Shown here piece after piece: positions 46,871-53,738 of a stretch of 64,000 bases of DNA. The notes beneath the pieces were generated by a model. The model made no database searches and was not told where the DNA came from. It worked only from the letters and a program-made list of their open reading frames with translations. The stretch comes from Flavobacteriales bacterium (GTDB lineage Bacteria; Bacteroidota; Bacteroidia; Flavobacteriales_D; Sanyastnellaceae): contig JAGYJM010000002.1 in NCBI GenBank assembly GCA_018402085.1, forward strand, positions 3,414,526-3,478,525, read 5' to 3'. Position 1 is the first letter of the stretch, and every line of letters begins with the position of its first letter. Both the position numbers and the translations under genes were made by a program.

Positions 46871-47145
46871 GAGTGTTCCGACAGAGTCGGAACGTATCGA
46901 AGGGAGTATCCCGACAGCGTCGGGATGTATCGAAGGGAGTATCTCGACGAAGTCGGGATGTATCGAAGGGAGTTTCACTACAATGCCTTAGCTTTAGAGA
47001 GAAATAAAAGAACACAGTTGGATAAACGCATTGACCAATATTGCCCAAATAGCCGGGTAAAGTGCACGCGAGTTAACTTTATCCACCCAAAAGGGTGGGA
47101 TGAAGCTTACTCGCGTTATTGGTTATTGCGCTTATAGCCTAGTTG
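46871..47145 (+). repeat. 275-bp repeat element, copy A (shared junction upstream of module 1)
   Basis: Begins with three 33-bp units (46871-46969), each holding a short hairpin of the type TTCCGAC-AGA-GTCGGAA followed by GTATCGAAGG. The remaining ~176 bp contain a long imperfect stem-loop. Its partner, copy B at 53270-53544, has exactly the same length and is about 87% identical by eye after the 33-bp units. Homology stops at GTTG (47142-47145), where the AT-rich restriction-modification module begins. Confidence 0.9.
47017..47145 (+). other. attC-like or attI-like imperfect stem-loop at the left junction of module 1
   Basis: Inner arms 47067-47088 and 47093-47115 pair almost perfectly around an AAAA loop. 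Outer arms ACCAATA (47034-47040) and TTATTGGT (47116-47123) extend it, and weaker pairing reaches GGATAAACGC and GCGCTTATAGCC. The structure ends at CCTAG|TTG. Copy B keeps the same pairing despite base changes. Confidence 0.55.
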
Positions 47146-47172
47146 GGGCCAATGTAAAAACCACCAACATCA

Positions 47173-47204
47173 TTTCTATCGGCCGACAGAATTTCATAAC
47201 TTTG
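47173..47204 (+). promoter_or_regulatory. Possible internal promoter of module 1
   Basis: TTTC (47173-47176), a 20-bp spacer and TAACTTTG (47197-47204) fit the Bacteroidota promoter with one mismatch at -33. The ATG follows at 47208, so the mRNA would be leaderless or nearly so. Confidence 0.4.
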
Positions 47205-47207
47205 AGC

Positions 47208-48095
47208 ATGACAAAAAAAGCGGTAAATAAAAGCCCACTTGGCGAAGTTTTTGGCTTTCCGATTGAGAATGACAGCACGAAAGCTCAACGATATCGAAAG
47301 CAGAAACTTTGTCCTTACAACAACAAAGTTCCAAACTGTACAAAGGATAAAGCTAATAATCCACTTGGAGTATGTAGCGTGCTACATAATGGTATATCGG
47401 TAATAACATGTCCAACAAGATTCAGAGAAGATTGGCTCATTATTGAACAGGCTGCCGAATTTGCATTTGGTAAGAAAGCAAATTGGACTTCATTGTCTGA
47501 AATAAAGCTGGTTGACAAAAACGGTCAATCAGCTGGAAACATTGACTTTGTTTTGGTTCAATATAATGACAAAGGACAACTCATAGACTTTGCATCATTA
47601 GAAGTTCAAGGCGTATATATCTCAGGAAATCTCAGAAATCCATTTGAAGCATATATGAAAAAGCCATCTAGAGACTTTGAATGGCCATCAGGATACAACT
47701 ACCCAAAACCCGATTACTTATCATCATCTCGAAAGAGACTTATTCCACAAATGCTCTACAAGGGTGGAATTTTTCAGTCTTGGAAAAAGAAACAGGCTGT
47801 TGCACTACAAAAATCATTTTTTGAGACTCTTCCTTCTCTGCCAACAACGACTAAGTCAAAAGCTGATATTGCGTGGTTCTTATACGACTTGGTTTTTGAC
47901 AAACAAACACAGCAGAACAACCTTGTTTTAACTGAAACAATATATACAGAATTTGACCCAGCTCTATTAAGAGTTACAACACCAGAGCCCGGAGATATCT
48001 CCGGCTTCATAAATATTCTACAAACCCGTCTTGATGAACATTTGGATAAAAATCCACCAGATGCTCCGTCATTAACAGACATCATAAGCAGTTAA
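47208..48095 (+). CDS. NotI-family type II restriction endonuclease
   Basis: About 295 residues from MTKKAVNKSPLGEVFGFP; upstream codons lie in the shared repeat element and are excluded. It has a Cys4 metal site as in NotI (Cys35, Cys44, Cys56, Cys68, within KLCPYNNKVPNC and GVCSVLHNG) and a catalytic core NIDFVLVQYN ... ASLEVQGVYISG, where Asp113, Glu132 and Gln134 correspond to the D-E-x-Q variant of PD-(D/E)XK known from NotI. The methylase gene starts 2 bp after the stop, so this is a restriction-modification operon. Recognition sequence unknown. AT-rich codon use differs from neighbouring core genes. Confidence 0.85.
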   Translation: MTKKAVNKSPLGEVFGFPIENDSTKAQRYRKQKLCPYNNKVPNCTKDKANNPLGVCSVLHNGISVITCPTRFREDWLIIEQAAEFAFGKKANWTSLSEIKLVDKNGQSAGNIDFVLVQYNDKGQLIDFASLEVQGVYISGNLRNPFEAYMKKPSRDFEWPSGYNYPKPDYLSSSRKRLIPQMLYKGGIFQSWKKKQAVALQKSFFETLPSLPTTTKSKADIAWFLYDLVFDKQTQQNNLVLTETIYTEFDPALLRVTTPEPGDISGFINILQTRLDEHLDKNPPDAPSLTDIISS

Positions 48096-48097
48096 TC

Positions 48098-48973
48098 ATG
48101 GACGGACAATTATCAATGTTTGAAACGAAACAGAAAAAAGCTACTCACAAAGTAGTTAATGTGGCTTCAGTTCCCCAGAGAAGTCCATTCAGATATCCAG
48201 GTGGTAAGACTTGGTTAATTCCAGTAGTTAGACAATGGCTCAAACAATCGAAAGAACAAAAGACTTTAGTCGAACCATTTGCGGGTGGTGGAATTGTTAG
48301 CCTTACGGCAGCATTTGAAAGTTTAGCTGACCATATCGTAATGGTCGAACTTGACAAAGAAGTGGCTGCTGTTTGGGAAGTGATAATAAATGGTGACCAA
48401 GATTGGTTGGCCGACAAAGTCTATTCATTTGACCTTACCCCTGAAAATGCGAACTCGATTCTTCAAAAGGAAAACAAGACCAAAAAGGAACAAGCATTCA
48501 GCACGATTCTGAAAAACAGAATTTTTCACGGGGGTATTATTACAAAAGGTTCAGGATTGATTAAGAATGGTGAGAATGGAAAAGGAATAAAGTCTCGATG
48601 GTATCCAAAAACTCTAAGAGACAGAATAAAGGCAATTGGACATGTTAAGAATAAAATGAAATTTATCACAGGTGATGCATTTACTGAACTTGAGAAAATT
48701 CAAAACGATGAAAGTGCTTACTCATTTATAGACCCTCCATATACAGTTGCAGGAAGACGACTATACACGCACTTTGAATTAGACCATGATGCGCTATTCG
48801 CTTTGACAGCACAACTCAAAGGAAAGTTTATGCTTACTTATGACGATACCGATGAAATTAGGCGACTGGCCGAAAAGTATAATCTTGATTTTAGGACAAT
48901 CCCAATGAAAACAACTCATCATATTCAAAAGAATGAAATCATTGTTTCAGACAATTTTGATTGGTGGAAATAA
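48098..48973 (+). CDS. DNA N6-adenine methyltransferase (Dam/D12 class)
   Basis: 291 residues. Motifs in D12-class (alpha) order: motif X PFRYPGGK (30-37), motif I VEPFAGGG (58-65) binding AdoMet, and motif IV DPPY (212-215), the catalytic motif of adenine-N6 enzymes, followed by motif VIII-like LTYDDTDE. It should protect the host from the adjacent endonuclease. NotI itself cuts a site with no adenine (GCGGCCGC), so either this endonuclease has a different, adenine-containing target or the pair is unusual. It ends 5 bp before the CACTGGCCCCAAC edge of the cassette hairpin, as is usual for cassette genes. Confidence 0.92.
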   Translation: MDGQLSMFETKQKKATHKVVNVASVPQRSPFRYPGGKTWLIPVVRQWLKQSKEQKTLVEPFAGGGIVSLTAAFESLADHIVMVELDKEVAAVWEVIINGDQDWLADKVYSFDLTPENANSILQKENKTKKEQAFSTILKNRIFHGGIITKGSGLIKNGENGKGIKSRWYPKTLRDRIKAIGHVKNKMKFITGDAFTELEKIQNDESAYSFIDPPYTVAGRRLYTHFELDHDALFALTAQLKGKFMLTYDDTDEIRRLAEKYNLDFRTIPMKTTHHIQKNEIIVSDNFDWWK

Positions 48974-48978
48974 AAAAA

Positions 48979-49111
48979 CACTGGCCCCAACAATGGCTAA
49001 GAAAACATAGGGCATACAAGGCTTACAGAAAGGTTCGTTCATTTAGCAAACTTCAGTTTCGGTGGACAAGTAATCGCTTCGAAAGCCCTACGTTTCTTAG
49101 CCTAACCGTTG
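48979..49111 (+). other. attC-like imperfect hairpin at the 3' end of module 1
   Basis: The 5' arm from CAACAATGGCTAAGAAA (48989 on) through TAGGGC pairs with the 3' arm GCCCTACGTTTCTTAGCC (49085-49102) and TAACCGTTG (49103-49111), about 27 positions per arm with a few bulges. The total of ~130 nt lies within the size range known for attC sites. Confidence 0.6.
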
Positions 49112-49145
49112 TATGCACCTTCTATTGTGAAGGCACTTAACTTAC

Positions 49146-49175
49146 TCGCATCCGCCGCTTTTGCGGCGAGAAAAG
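49146..49175. repeat. REP-like hairpin, CGCCGC/GCGGCG type, inverted copy
   Basis: CGCATC CGCCGC-TTTT-GCGGCG AGAAAAG, lying between module 1 and the end of the next gene. Same family as 8703 and 28405. Confidence 0.6.
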
Positions 49176-49203
49176 AGGTCCCTTAATTCACGCAATCTCC
49201 ACT

Positions 49204-52200
49204 CTACTCTTTCACCACCCGCAAAAACTCAACTCCACCGCTGCGGAGCGTAATCTGGGCGAAGTAAACTCCCGAAGGCAGCGCAGAACAATCGAGACCG
49301 GTCGTTGGTACGGTGTGATCAAGAACCACTTTGCCGGTTGCGTCCATGAGGCGAGTGCTTTCCACGTTTTCAGGCGATGAGAGATAGAGCAATCCCGAGG
49401 TCGGATTCGGATATACCTTCACGGTTGAAGCGGATGACTCATCAACGAAAATTTCAAACTCGAAGTTCCACCCCTCAACATTGCTGCCTTCCTCACTTTC
49501 AAAGGCCGTGAAGGTCGCATCACCGGTCGCGTGGTTATCAACAAGGTCAACGTACTGAACATAGACCTGACCGCTTTCTTTGAAGAAGGTTCCGGTGCCT
49601 CCCGGGGTGGTGCAGTAAATCTCGATGAGGTTATCTTCAGTACCATTGGCTACCAATGCATCAATGGTGATGACACTTCCGATGGTGATGCCCAATCCAC
49701 CCTGGGGTTCGATGGTCAGGGTGTCAATGGCAGGCGTACCGTCCATTGAAACATCATCCTGCAGCGTAACAGCCCCATATTCGATGCCTTCACCACCGTT
49801 GAAGGCACCATTCACGAAGAAGGATGAGCCGTCGAGGGTGTAGGTCGCCATGGTGTTGTTCGCATCCCAGGTATTCACGTAGATATCGCTCGCCGTGAGG
49901 TCCACGGTAGGTGCGAAGCTGTCGTCGATCGTGAAGTTTTCAGTGACGTTGATCGGATTGCCATTGGCCAGGAAGGTACCGTTGTCAACGATCAGGTTAG
50001 CAACGCTCAGCGAGTCAAAGAGGTTGAGTGTGCCTGAGCCATCGCAGCGCAGGGACGTTCCGTCGAAGTTGCCGGTATTCGTGGTCACCGAGGCAATCCC
50101 TGGATTCTCAAAACGCAGCACATTGACCGACCAGTTCACATCGCCGCCTGTCAGACTGCCGGTGAGGGTAAGAGCTTCGTCGTCCAGTGAGCTTACGGTG
50201 ATGCCGGCCAGTGCGCCCGTGGCGTCAATGGTGCCCGCTTCAGCCGCGACATCAATGGATACCGCATCGGTAGCCGCATCAAACGAGTTGGCGTCGAAGA
50301 ACACGTTGTCGATGGAAGACGGAATTGAATTGTGCAGTTCGGTACCGCCTGAACTGGTGGCCCAGTTGGTTTCATCGCTCCAGTCGCCGCTGCCGCCTAT
50401 CCAGTAATAATCGAGCGGTACGAGACTCTCGATGTTCCAGCCCGTGACGTTGCCGGCATCGATGCTGTTGGCTGCGTTGAAGGTAGCGCCTCCTGTGGCG
50501 ATGTTGTCTTGCAACTCAACGAAACTCACGTTGATTTCGCCGCTGTCTTTGATAAAGGTGCCCGTTTCTCCGGGGGAGATGCAGTTGATCTCGATAAGGT
50601 CATCTGCAGTACCCTCTGCAATGAGGTCGTTCAGGGTTACTTCAATTCCGGCTGCCAAAGCCAGACTGGCCTGTGGTTCAATCGTGATCGTGTTGAAGGT
50701 TGGATCATTACCCGAGATGAACCCATCTTCACGGAAGACCACATCGTTGTAGGTCTGGTCTCCTGAAAGAAAAGTGCCATCAACAAACAGGGTTGAGCCA
50801 TCGCTGATGAAATCAGCATTGTTGGCGTTGAAGTTCAGGTTGCTCATGTAGAGCGTACTGCCGGTGATATCAATAGAAGTCACCCCTCCACCGCTTGCGG
50901 TGAATCCACCTGAGCAATGAATCGGATTGCCGTTGGTTACAACGCTTCCGTTGTTGATCTGGAAAGAGATCAGACTCAGCGAATCGCCCACTTCAATGGT
51001 TCCGGTTCCGGTGATACGAACATAACTCGAAGTCATGTCGGCATTGCCCTGGCTGATGGTGCCGGTATTCGGAGCATTCATTTCAACGCCTCCGGCGATT
51101 TGCCAAGTGAGGTCACCCGCGGTGAAATCAGTGTCGATGGTGAGACTGTACGAACTCGTCGTCATGACCGTCGCTCCCGCCAAAGCTCCTGTAGCGTCAA
51201 GGCTTCCGATTTGCTGGTCACTTTCAATGATGACCATGTCATCGGTGTTGCTGAACGAGTTGGCGTCGAAAATAACATGGTCGAGCAGTGTAGGAGGGAA
51301 GGGGTGAAAATCTGTGCCTCCTGAGCTGGTGGCCCAATGTGAAGGGTCGCTCCAGTCGCCTGTACCGCCTACCCAGTAGTAGTCTTGCGGCACCGGTTCG
51401 CTGATGTTCCAGCCATCGTTGTTGCCGTTGTCAACCGTGAGCAGCGCATTGAATGTCGCACCGCCGGTTGCATGGATGTCTTGCAGTACCATCCACACAC
51501 CGTCAACCGTTCCGGTAGACTGCGAGAAAAAGGCCTCTTGACCCACGGTCTCTGTGTGAATCGAAATGGTATTATCGCTGGCACCTTCTACGACAATCTG
51601 ATCTGCAGTGACAGTGCTGCCTGAGAGCACAGTGATATCTGATCCGGGCTTAAAGTGTACCTCTCCAAAAGAGGCATCCCCTTCGATGTAGTGGATGCCG
51701 TCGAATTCAACATAAGGATAAGTGACTCCGGCCCCTACAAAATCCCAGTTGCTCTGACCGCTGACATAGATTTCAGTGTCATCAAAGAGCATGATGTTGT
51801 CTTCCCACATCGTAAACTCGTTGGTGTAAAGGCGCGAACCACTGGCAATGAATGTTGATACCGTCTGGAAGCCCGTTCGAATGCGAGCGAAGGCATGGAC
51901 AGGTAGCCCCTGAGTGTCATAGGTTCCACCATCCCCTTCAATATACAGATTGCCAACGGAGATCGAATCTTGCTGGGTGTAGGTTCCGGGCCCTGCGAGG
52001 CGGAGGAAGGATGAGCCACCGCAACTTACTTCGCCCAGTTCAAGAATATGGTTTCCGGTGCCTTCGAGATAGACACAGCGAAGAAAGCGCCCGACGGTCG
52101 AAGGCAGAATCAGGTCGCCATTGACACGCAGTTCATCGCAAAAGTTGACACCGTTAATGGACGGGTTATTTGTTGCTTCGGACGCATCCAGTTTTCCGCA

Positions 52201-52434
52201 TGAAGCAACCTCCAGGTCGAGTGTTACGGTAGCATTTGGCTCGGTAAAACTGTTTTCATCAAAGTACACATCATTATCCGGACCGGGCAGTGTGTTGTGA
52301 AAAGTGGATCCTCCTGATGAGGTTGCCCAGTGGCTGAGGTCTGACCAGTCTCCTGAGTTTCCTACCCAAAAGTAGTCTTGTGCATGCACTGCGAAGGCAG
52401 CGAAAAAAGCGAGTAGCGTCGTAAGTGTTTTCAT
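49204..52434 (-). CDS. Large secreted protein with three internal repeats, T9SS cargo
   Basis: 1076 residues from MKTLTTLLAFFAAFAVHAQ; the ATG 21 bp upstream would put a polar peptide before the signal. The body is three ~330-residue repeats, each opening with DYYWVGGTGDWSDPSHWATSSGG or a close variant (~residues 20, 350 and 675). Each continues with strands resembling a right-handed beta-helix (FDANSF ... LDATGALAG ... LSLISFQINNGS) and ends with VQLQDNIATGGATFNA-x-N-GWN. The C-terminal ~75 residues are a T9SS type A domain (VKVYPNPTSGLLYL to FLRVVKE). No catalytic motif is recognised; likely adhesive or matrix-binding. The high internal identity points to recent tandem duplication. Confidence 0.85.
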   Translation of the reverse strand: MKTLTTLLAFFAAFAVHAQDYFWVGNSGDWSDLSHWATSSGGSTFHNTLPGPDNDVYFDENSFTEPNATVTLDLEVASCGKLDASEATNNPSINGVNFCDELRVNGDLILPSTVGRFLRCVYLEGTGNHILELGEVSCGGSSFLRLAGPGTYTQQDSISVGNLYIEGDGGTYDTQGLPVHAFARIRTGFQTVSTFIASGSRLYTNEFTMWEDNIMLFDDTEIYVSGQSNWDFVGAGVTYPYVEFDGIHYIEGDASFGEVHFKPGSDITVLSGSTVTADQIVVEGASDNTISIHTETVGQEAFFSQSTGTVDGVWMVLQDIHATGGATFNALLTVDNGNNDGWNISEPVPQDYYWVGGTGDWSDPSHWATSSGGTDFHPFPPTLLDHVIFDANSFSNTDDMVIIESDQQIGSLDATGALAGATVMTTSSYSLTIDTDFTAGDLTWQIAGGVEMNAPNTGTISQGNADMTSSYVRITGTGTIEVGDSLSLISFQINNGSVVTNGNPIHCSGGFTASGGGVTSIDITGSTLYMSNLNFNANNADFISDGSTLFVDGTFLSGDQTYNDVVFREDGFISGNDPTFNTITIEPQASLALAAGIEVTLNDLIAEGTADDLIEINCISPGETGTFIKDSGEINVSFVELQDNIATGGATFNAANSIDAGNVTGWNIESLVPLDYYWIGGSGDWSDETNWATSSGGTELHNSIPSSIDNVFFDANSFDAATDAVSIDVAAEAGTIDATGALAGITVSSLDDEALTLTGSLTGGDVNWSVNVLRFENPGIASVTTNTGNFDGTSLRCDGSGTLNLFDSLSVANLIVDNGTFLANGNPINVTENFTIDDSFAPTVDLTASDIYVNTWDANNTMATYTLDGSSFFVNGAFNGGEGIEYGAVTLQDDVSMDGTPAIDTLTIEPQGGLGITIGSVITIDALVANGTEDNLIEIYCTTPGGTGTFFKESGQVYVQYVDLVDNHATGDATFTAFESEEGSNVEGWNFEFEIFVDESSASTVKVYPNPTSGLLYLSSPENVESTRLMDATGKVVLDHTVPTTGLDCSALPSGVYFAQITLRSGGVEFLRVVKE

Positions 52435-52557
52435 AGTGCGGTAAATAAGACACAAATCAAGCGAACGACTGACTATCAGGCGTCACCCTAAAGGGTGGAG
52501 TGTGTCACCCAAATGGGTGATTTTGGGTGGGGTTTGGGGTTGGGAGTTGGGTGCTTT

Positions 52558-52598
52558 CGCCGCTGAACTTGTCCCGATTTATCGGGAAGCGGCGGATG
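52558..52598. repeat. Nested palindrome, copy 2
   Basis: Same sequence as 46665-46705: outer CGCCGC/GCGGCG around inner TCCCGAT-TT-ATCGGGA, with the GGATG flank. Confidence 0.75.
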
Positions 52599-52785
52599 GT
52601 TACACGCGACGCCGCATACTTGCGGCGCTGATTTATGAAGTGGTACTGCAGTGTGGCGGCGGCTATTGCCGCCGGATTGAGGGGTGCTGTCGTGCACTGC
52701 AGCGAGCACTCCTTTGAACGGCTGCAAGCGGTTCCTGCTCTAGTTGCTAAAGAACAGCATGCAACGCAAGTATTCGCTTTAGTTT

Positions 52786-52920
52786 GTCAACACCTCAAGC
52801 CGCCCCCTTTGTCAACACCCCACTCAATCCCGAGTCAACACCTTGAGCGCAGGTAGTTGTCAACACCCACTGAGGTGGCGTTTGTCAACACATTGCAGTC
52901 GGGGTGATGTTGTCAACGGC
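52786..52920. repeat. Six iteron-like GTCAACAC(C) motifs
   Basis: Motifs start at 52786, 52811, 52834, 52859, 52884 and 52912, so spacings are 25, 23, 25, 25 and 28 bp; most are preceded by TT or GTT. The last is diverged (GTCAACGGC). Spacer sequences differ. Five of them are repeated beyond the antiporter module (55876 onward). Confidence 0.75.
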
Positions 52921-53099
52921 TTGTGATGACTTCAATTAGACGCACGGACTCATCGACTCATCGACTCATGGACGGGTGGCTTGATTAGAAGGTTTCGCCG
53001 GTTTCCCCGGCGGACGCGATAAATCGCGTCCCTACAGTGGTGTTTGAAAATACCAGGCAGCGCAAGTATGCGCTGGAGTATATTCCGTAATCTTCCCCG
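52808..53099 (+). repeat. 290-bp direct repeat, copy 1 (left of antiporter module)
   Basis: From TTTGTCAACACCCCACTCAA to about the TCTTCCCC preceding the 8-bp run. Copy 2 lies at 55872-56162 in the same orientation; I count fewer than ten differences. It includes five GTCAACACC-type motifs, three CGACTCAT units, the hairpin GGACGCGATAAATCGCGTCC (53012-53031) and CAGCGCAAGTATGCGCTG (53057-53074). Confidence 0.9.
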
Positions 53100-53269
53100 T
53101 TTCCCGGTTTCCCGAAATTGTCCATAAGTCCATAAGTCCATAGGTCTATGCGTCCCCTGGTTCGCCAATTTCAAATTGTTTGAAACCGTAGGGCGAAGCA
53201 GTGATGATCTGCCGAAGGCCATCTGGAAATGACGTTCGTGCGAAAATCATTAATCGCATCCGTCACCCT

Positions 53270-53544
53270 GAGTATCCCGACAGCGTCGGGATGTATCGAA
53301 GGGAGTATCCCGGTAGAGTCGGGGTGTATCGAAGGGAGTGTTCCGACAGAGTCGGAACGTATCGAAGGGATTTTCACCACAATGCCTTAGTTTTAGAGAG
53401 CAATAAAAGAACACCGATGGATAAACGCATTGACCAATACTACCCATTTAGACGGGTAAAGTGCACTCGAGTGAACTTTATCCACCCAAAAGGGTGGGAT
53501 AAAGAGCACTCTCATTATTGGTGATTGCGCTGACAACCTAGTTG
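53270..53544 (+). repeat. 275-bp repeat element, copy B (shared junction upstream of module 2)
   Basis: Three 33-bp hairpin units (53270-53368) then the same ~176-bp stem-loop region as copy A. Inner arms lie around ATCCACCC-AAAA-GGGTGGGAT, and outer arms ACCAATA/ATTATTGGT are kept. Homology to copy A ends at CCTAG|TTG (53540-53544). Confidence 0.9.
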
Positions 53545-53585
53545 TGCGTCATTGTAGAAATGACAGAAACTAAGATATTTAAACC

Positions 53586-53738
53586 ATGATTTTTAACTTA
53601 ACAGATAGTGACAGAGAAAGAATCTTATTGAAACACGATTTAATCGTAATCGGATCAGCAATTTTAGTTTCGATTTAATGGGAAAAAGTGAGTAGAATTA
53701 TTAAAGAAGTTAAACGACTCAAAGAGAACGAAAACTAA
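53586..53738 (+). pseudogene. Small ORF interrupted by an in-frame stop, coupled to the antiporter
   Basis: The frame starts at ATG 53586 and runs MIFNLTDSDRERILLKHDLI then VIGSAILVSI. It meets TAA at 53676-53678 (codon 31) and continues WEKVSRIIKEVKRLKENEN to a TAA at 53736-53738 that overlaps the antiporter ATG by one base. A charged N-terminus, a short hydrophobic segment and a basic helical tail look like one ~50-residue protein with a nonsense change (for example CAA to TAA). Alternatively the first 30 codons are complete and a GTG at 53688 restarts. No family recognised. Confidence 0.45.

Larger units (their letters stand above)
47142..49111 (+). mobile_element. Cassette-like module 1 (restriction-modification cargo)
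   Basis: An AT-rich unit holding two co-directional genes and ending in an imperfect hairpin. The first 13 bases (47142-47154, GTTGGGGCCAATG) are inverse-complementary, with one mismatch, to 48979-48991 (CACTGGCCCCAAC), the left edge of the 3' hairpin. This is the relation of the two ends of an integron cassette. Right junction CCG|TTGTATGC at 49106-49115. No transposase, target duplication or integrase. Confidence 0.55.
52435..53269. repeat. Non-coding repeat region upstream of module 2
   Basis: Contents in order: hairpins CACCCT-AA-AGGGTG and TCACCC-AAAT-GGGTGA (52490-52520); a nested palindrome (52558-52598); CGCCGCA-TACT-TGCGGCG (52610-52627); a GGCGGC/GCCGCC hairpin (52663-52676); six GTCAACACC-type motifs (52786-52920); the 290-bp direct repeat copy 1; and a short 8-bp run (53120-53153). 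No supportable gene. Confidence 0.75.

Noticed and set aside
47020..47140. Short conserved peptide DKRIDQY ... VKCTRVNFIHPKGWD in both 275-bp elements
   Set aside because: It is readable in both copies, but the region is better explained by pairing of the stem-loop arms; the peptide lacks a consistent start and its end differs between copies.
47142..49111. Composite transposon or IS explanation for module 1
   Set aside because: The 13-bp end pair could be called terminal inverted repeats, but there is no transposase or target duplication, and module 2 has different ends at the same junction, which fits cassettes better.
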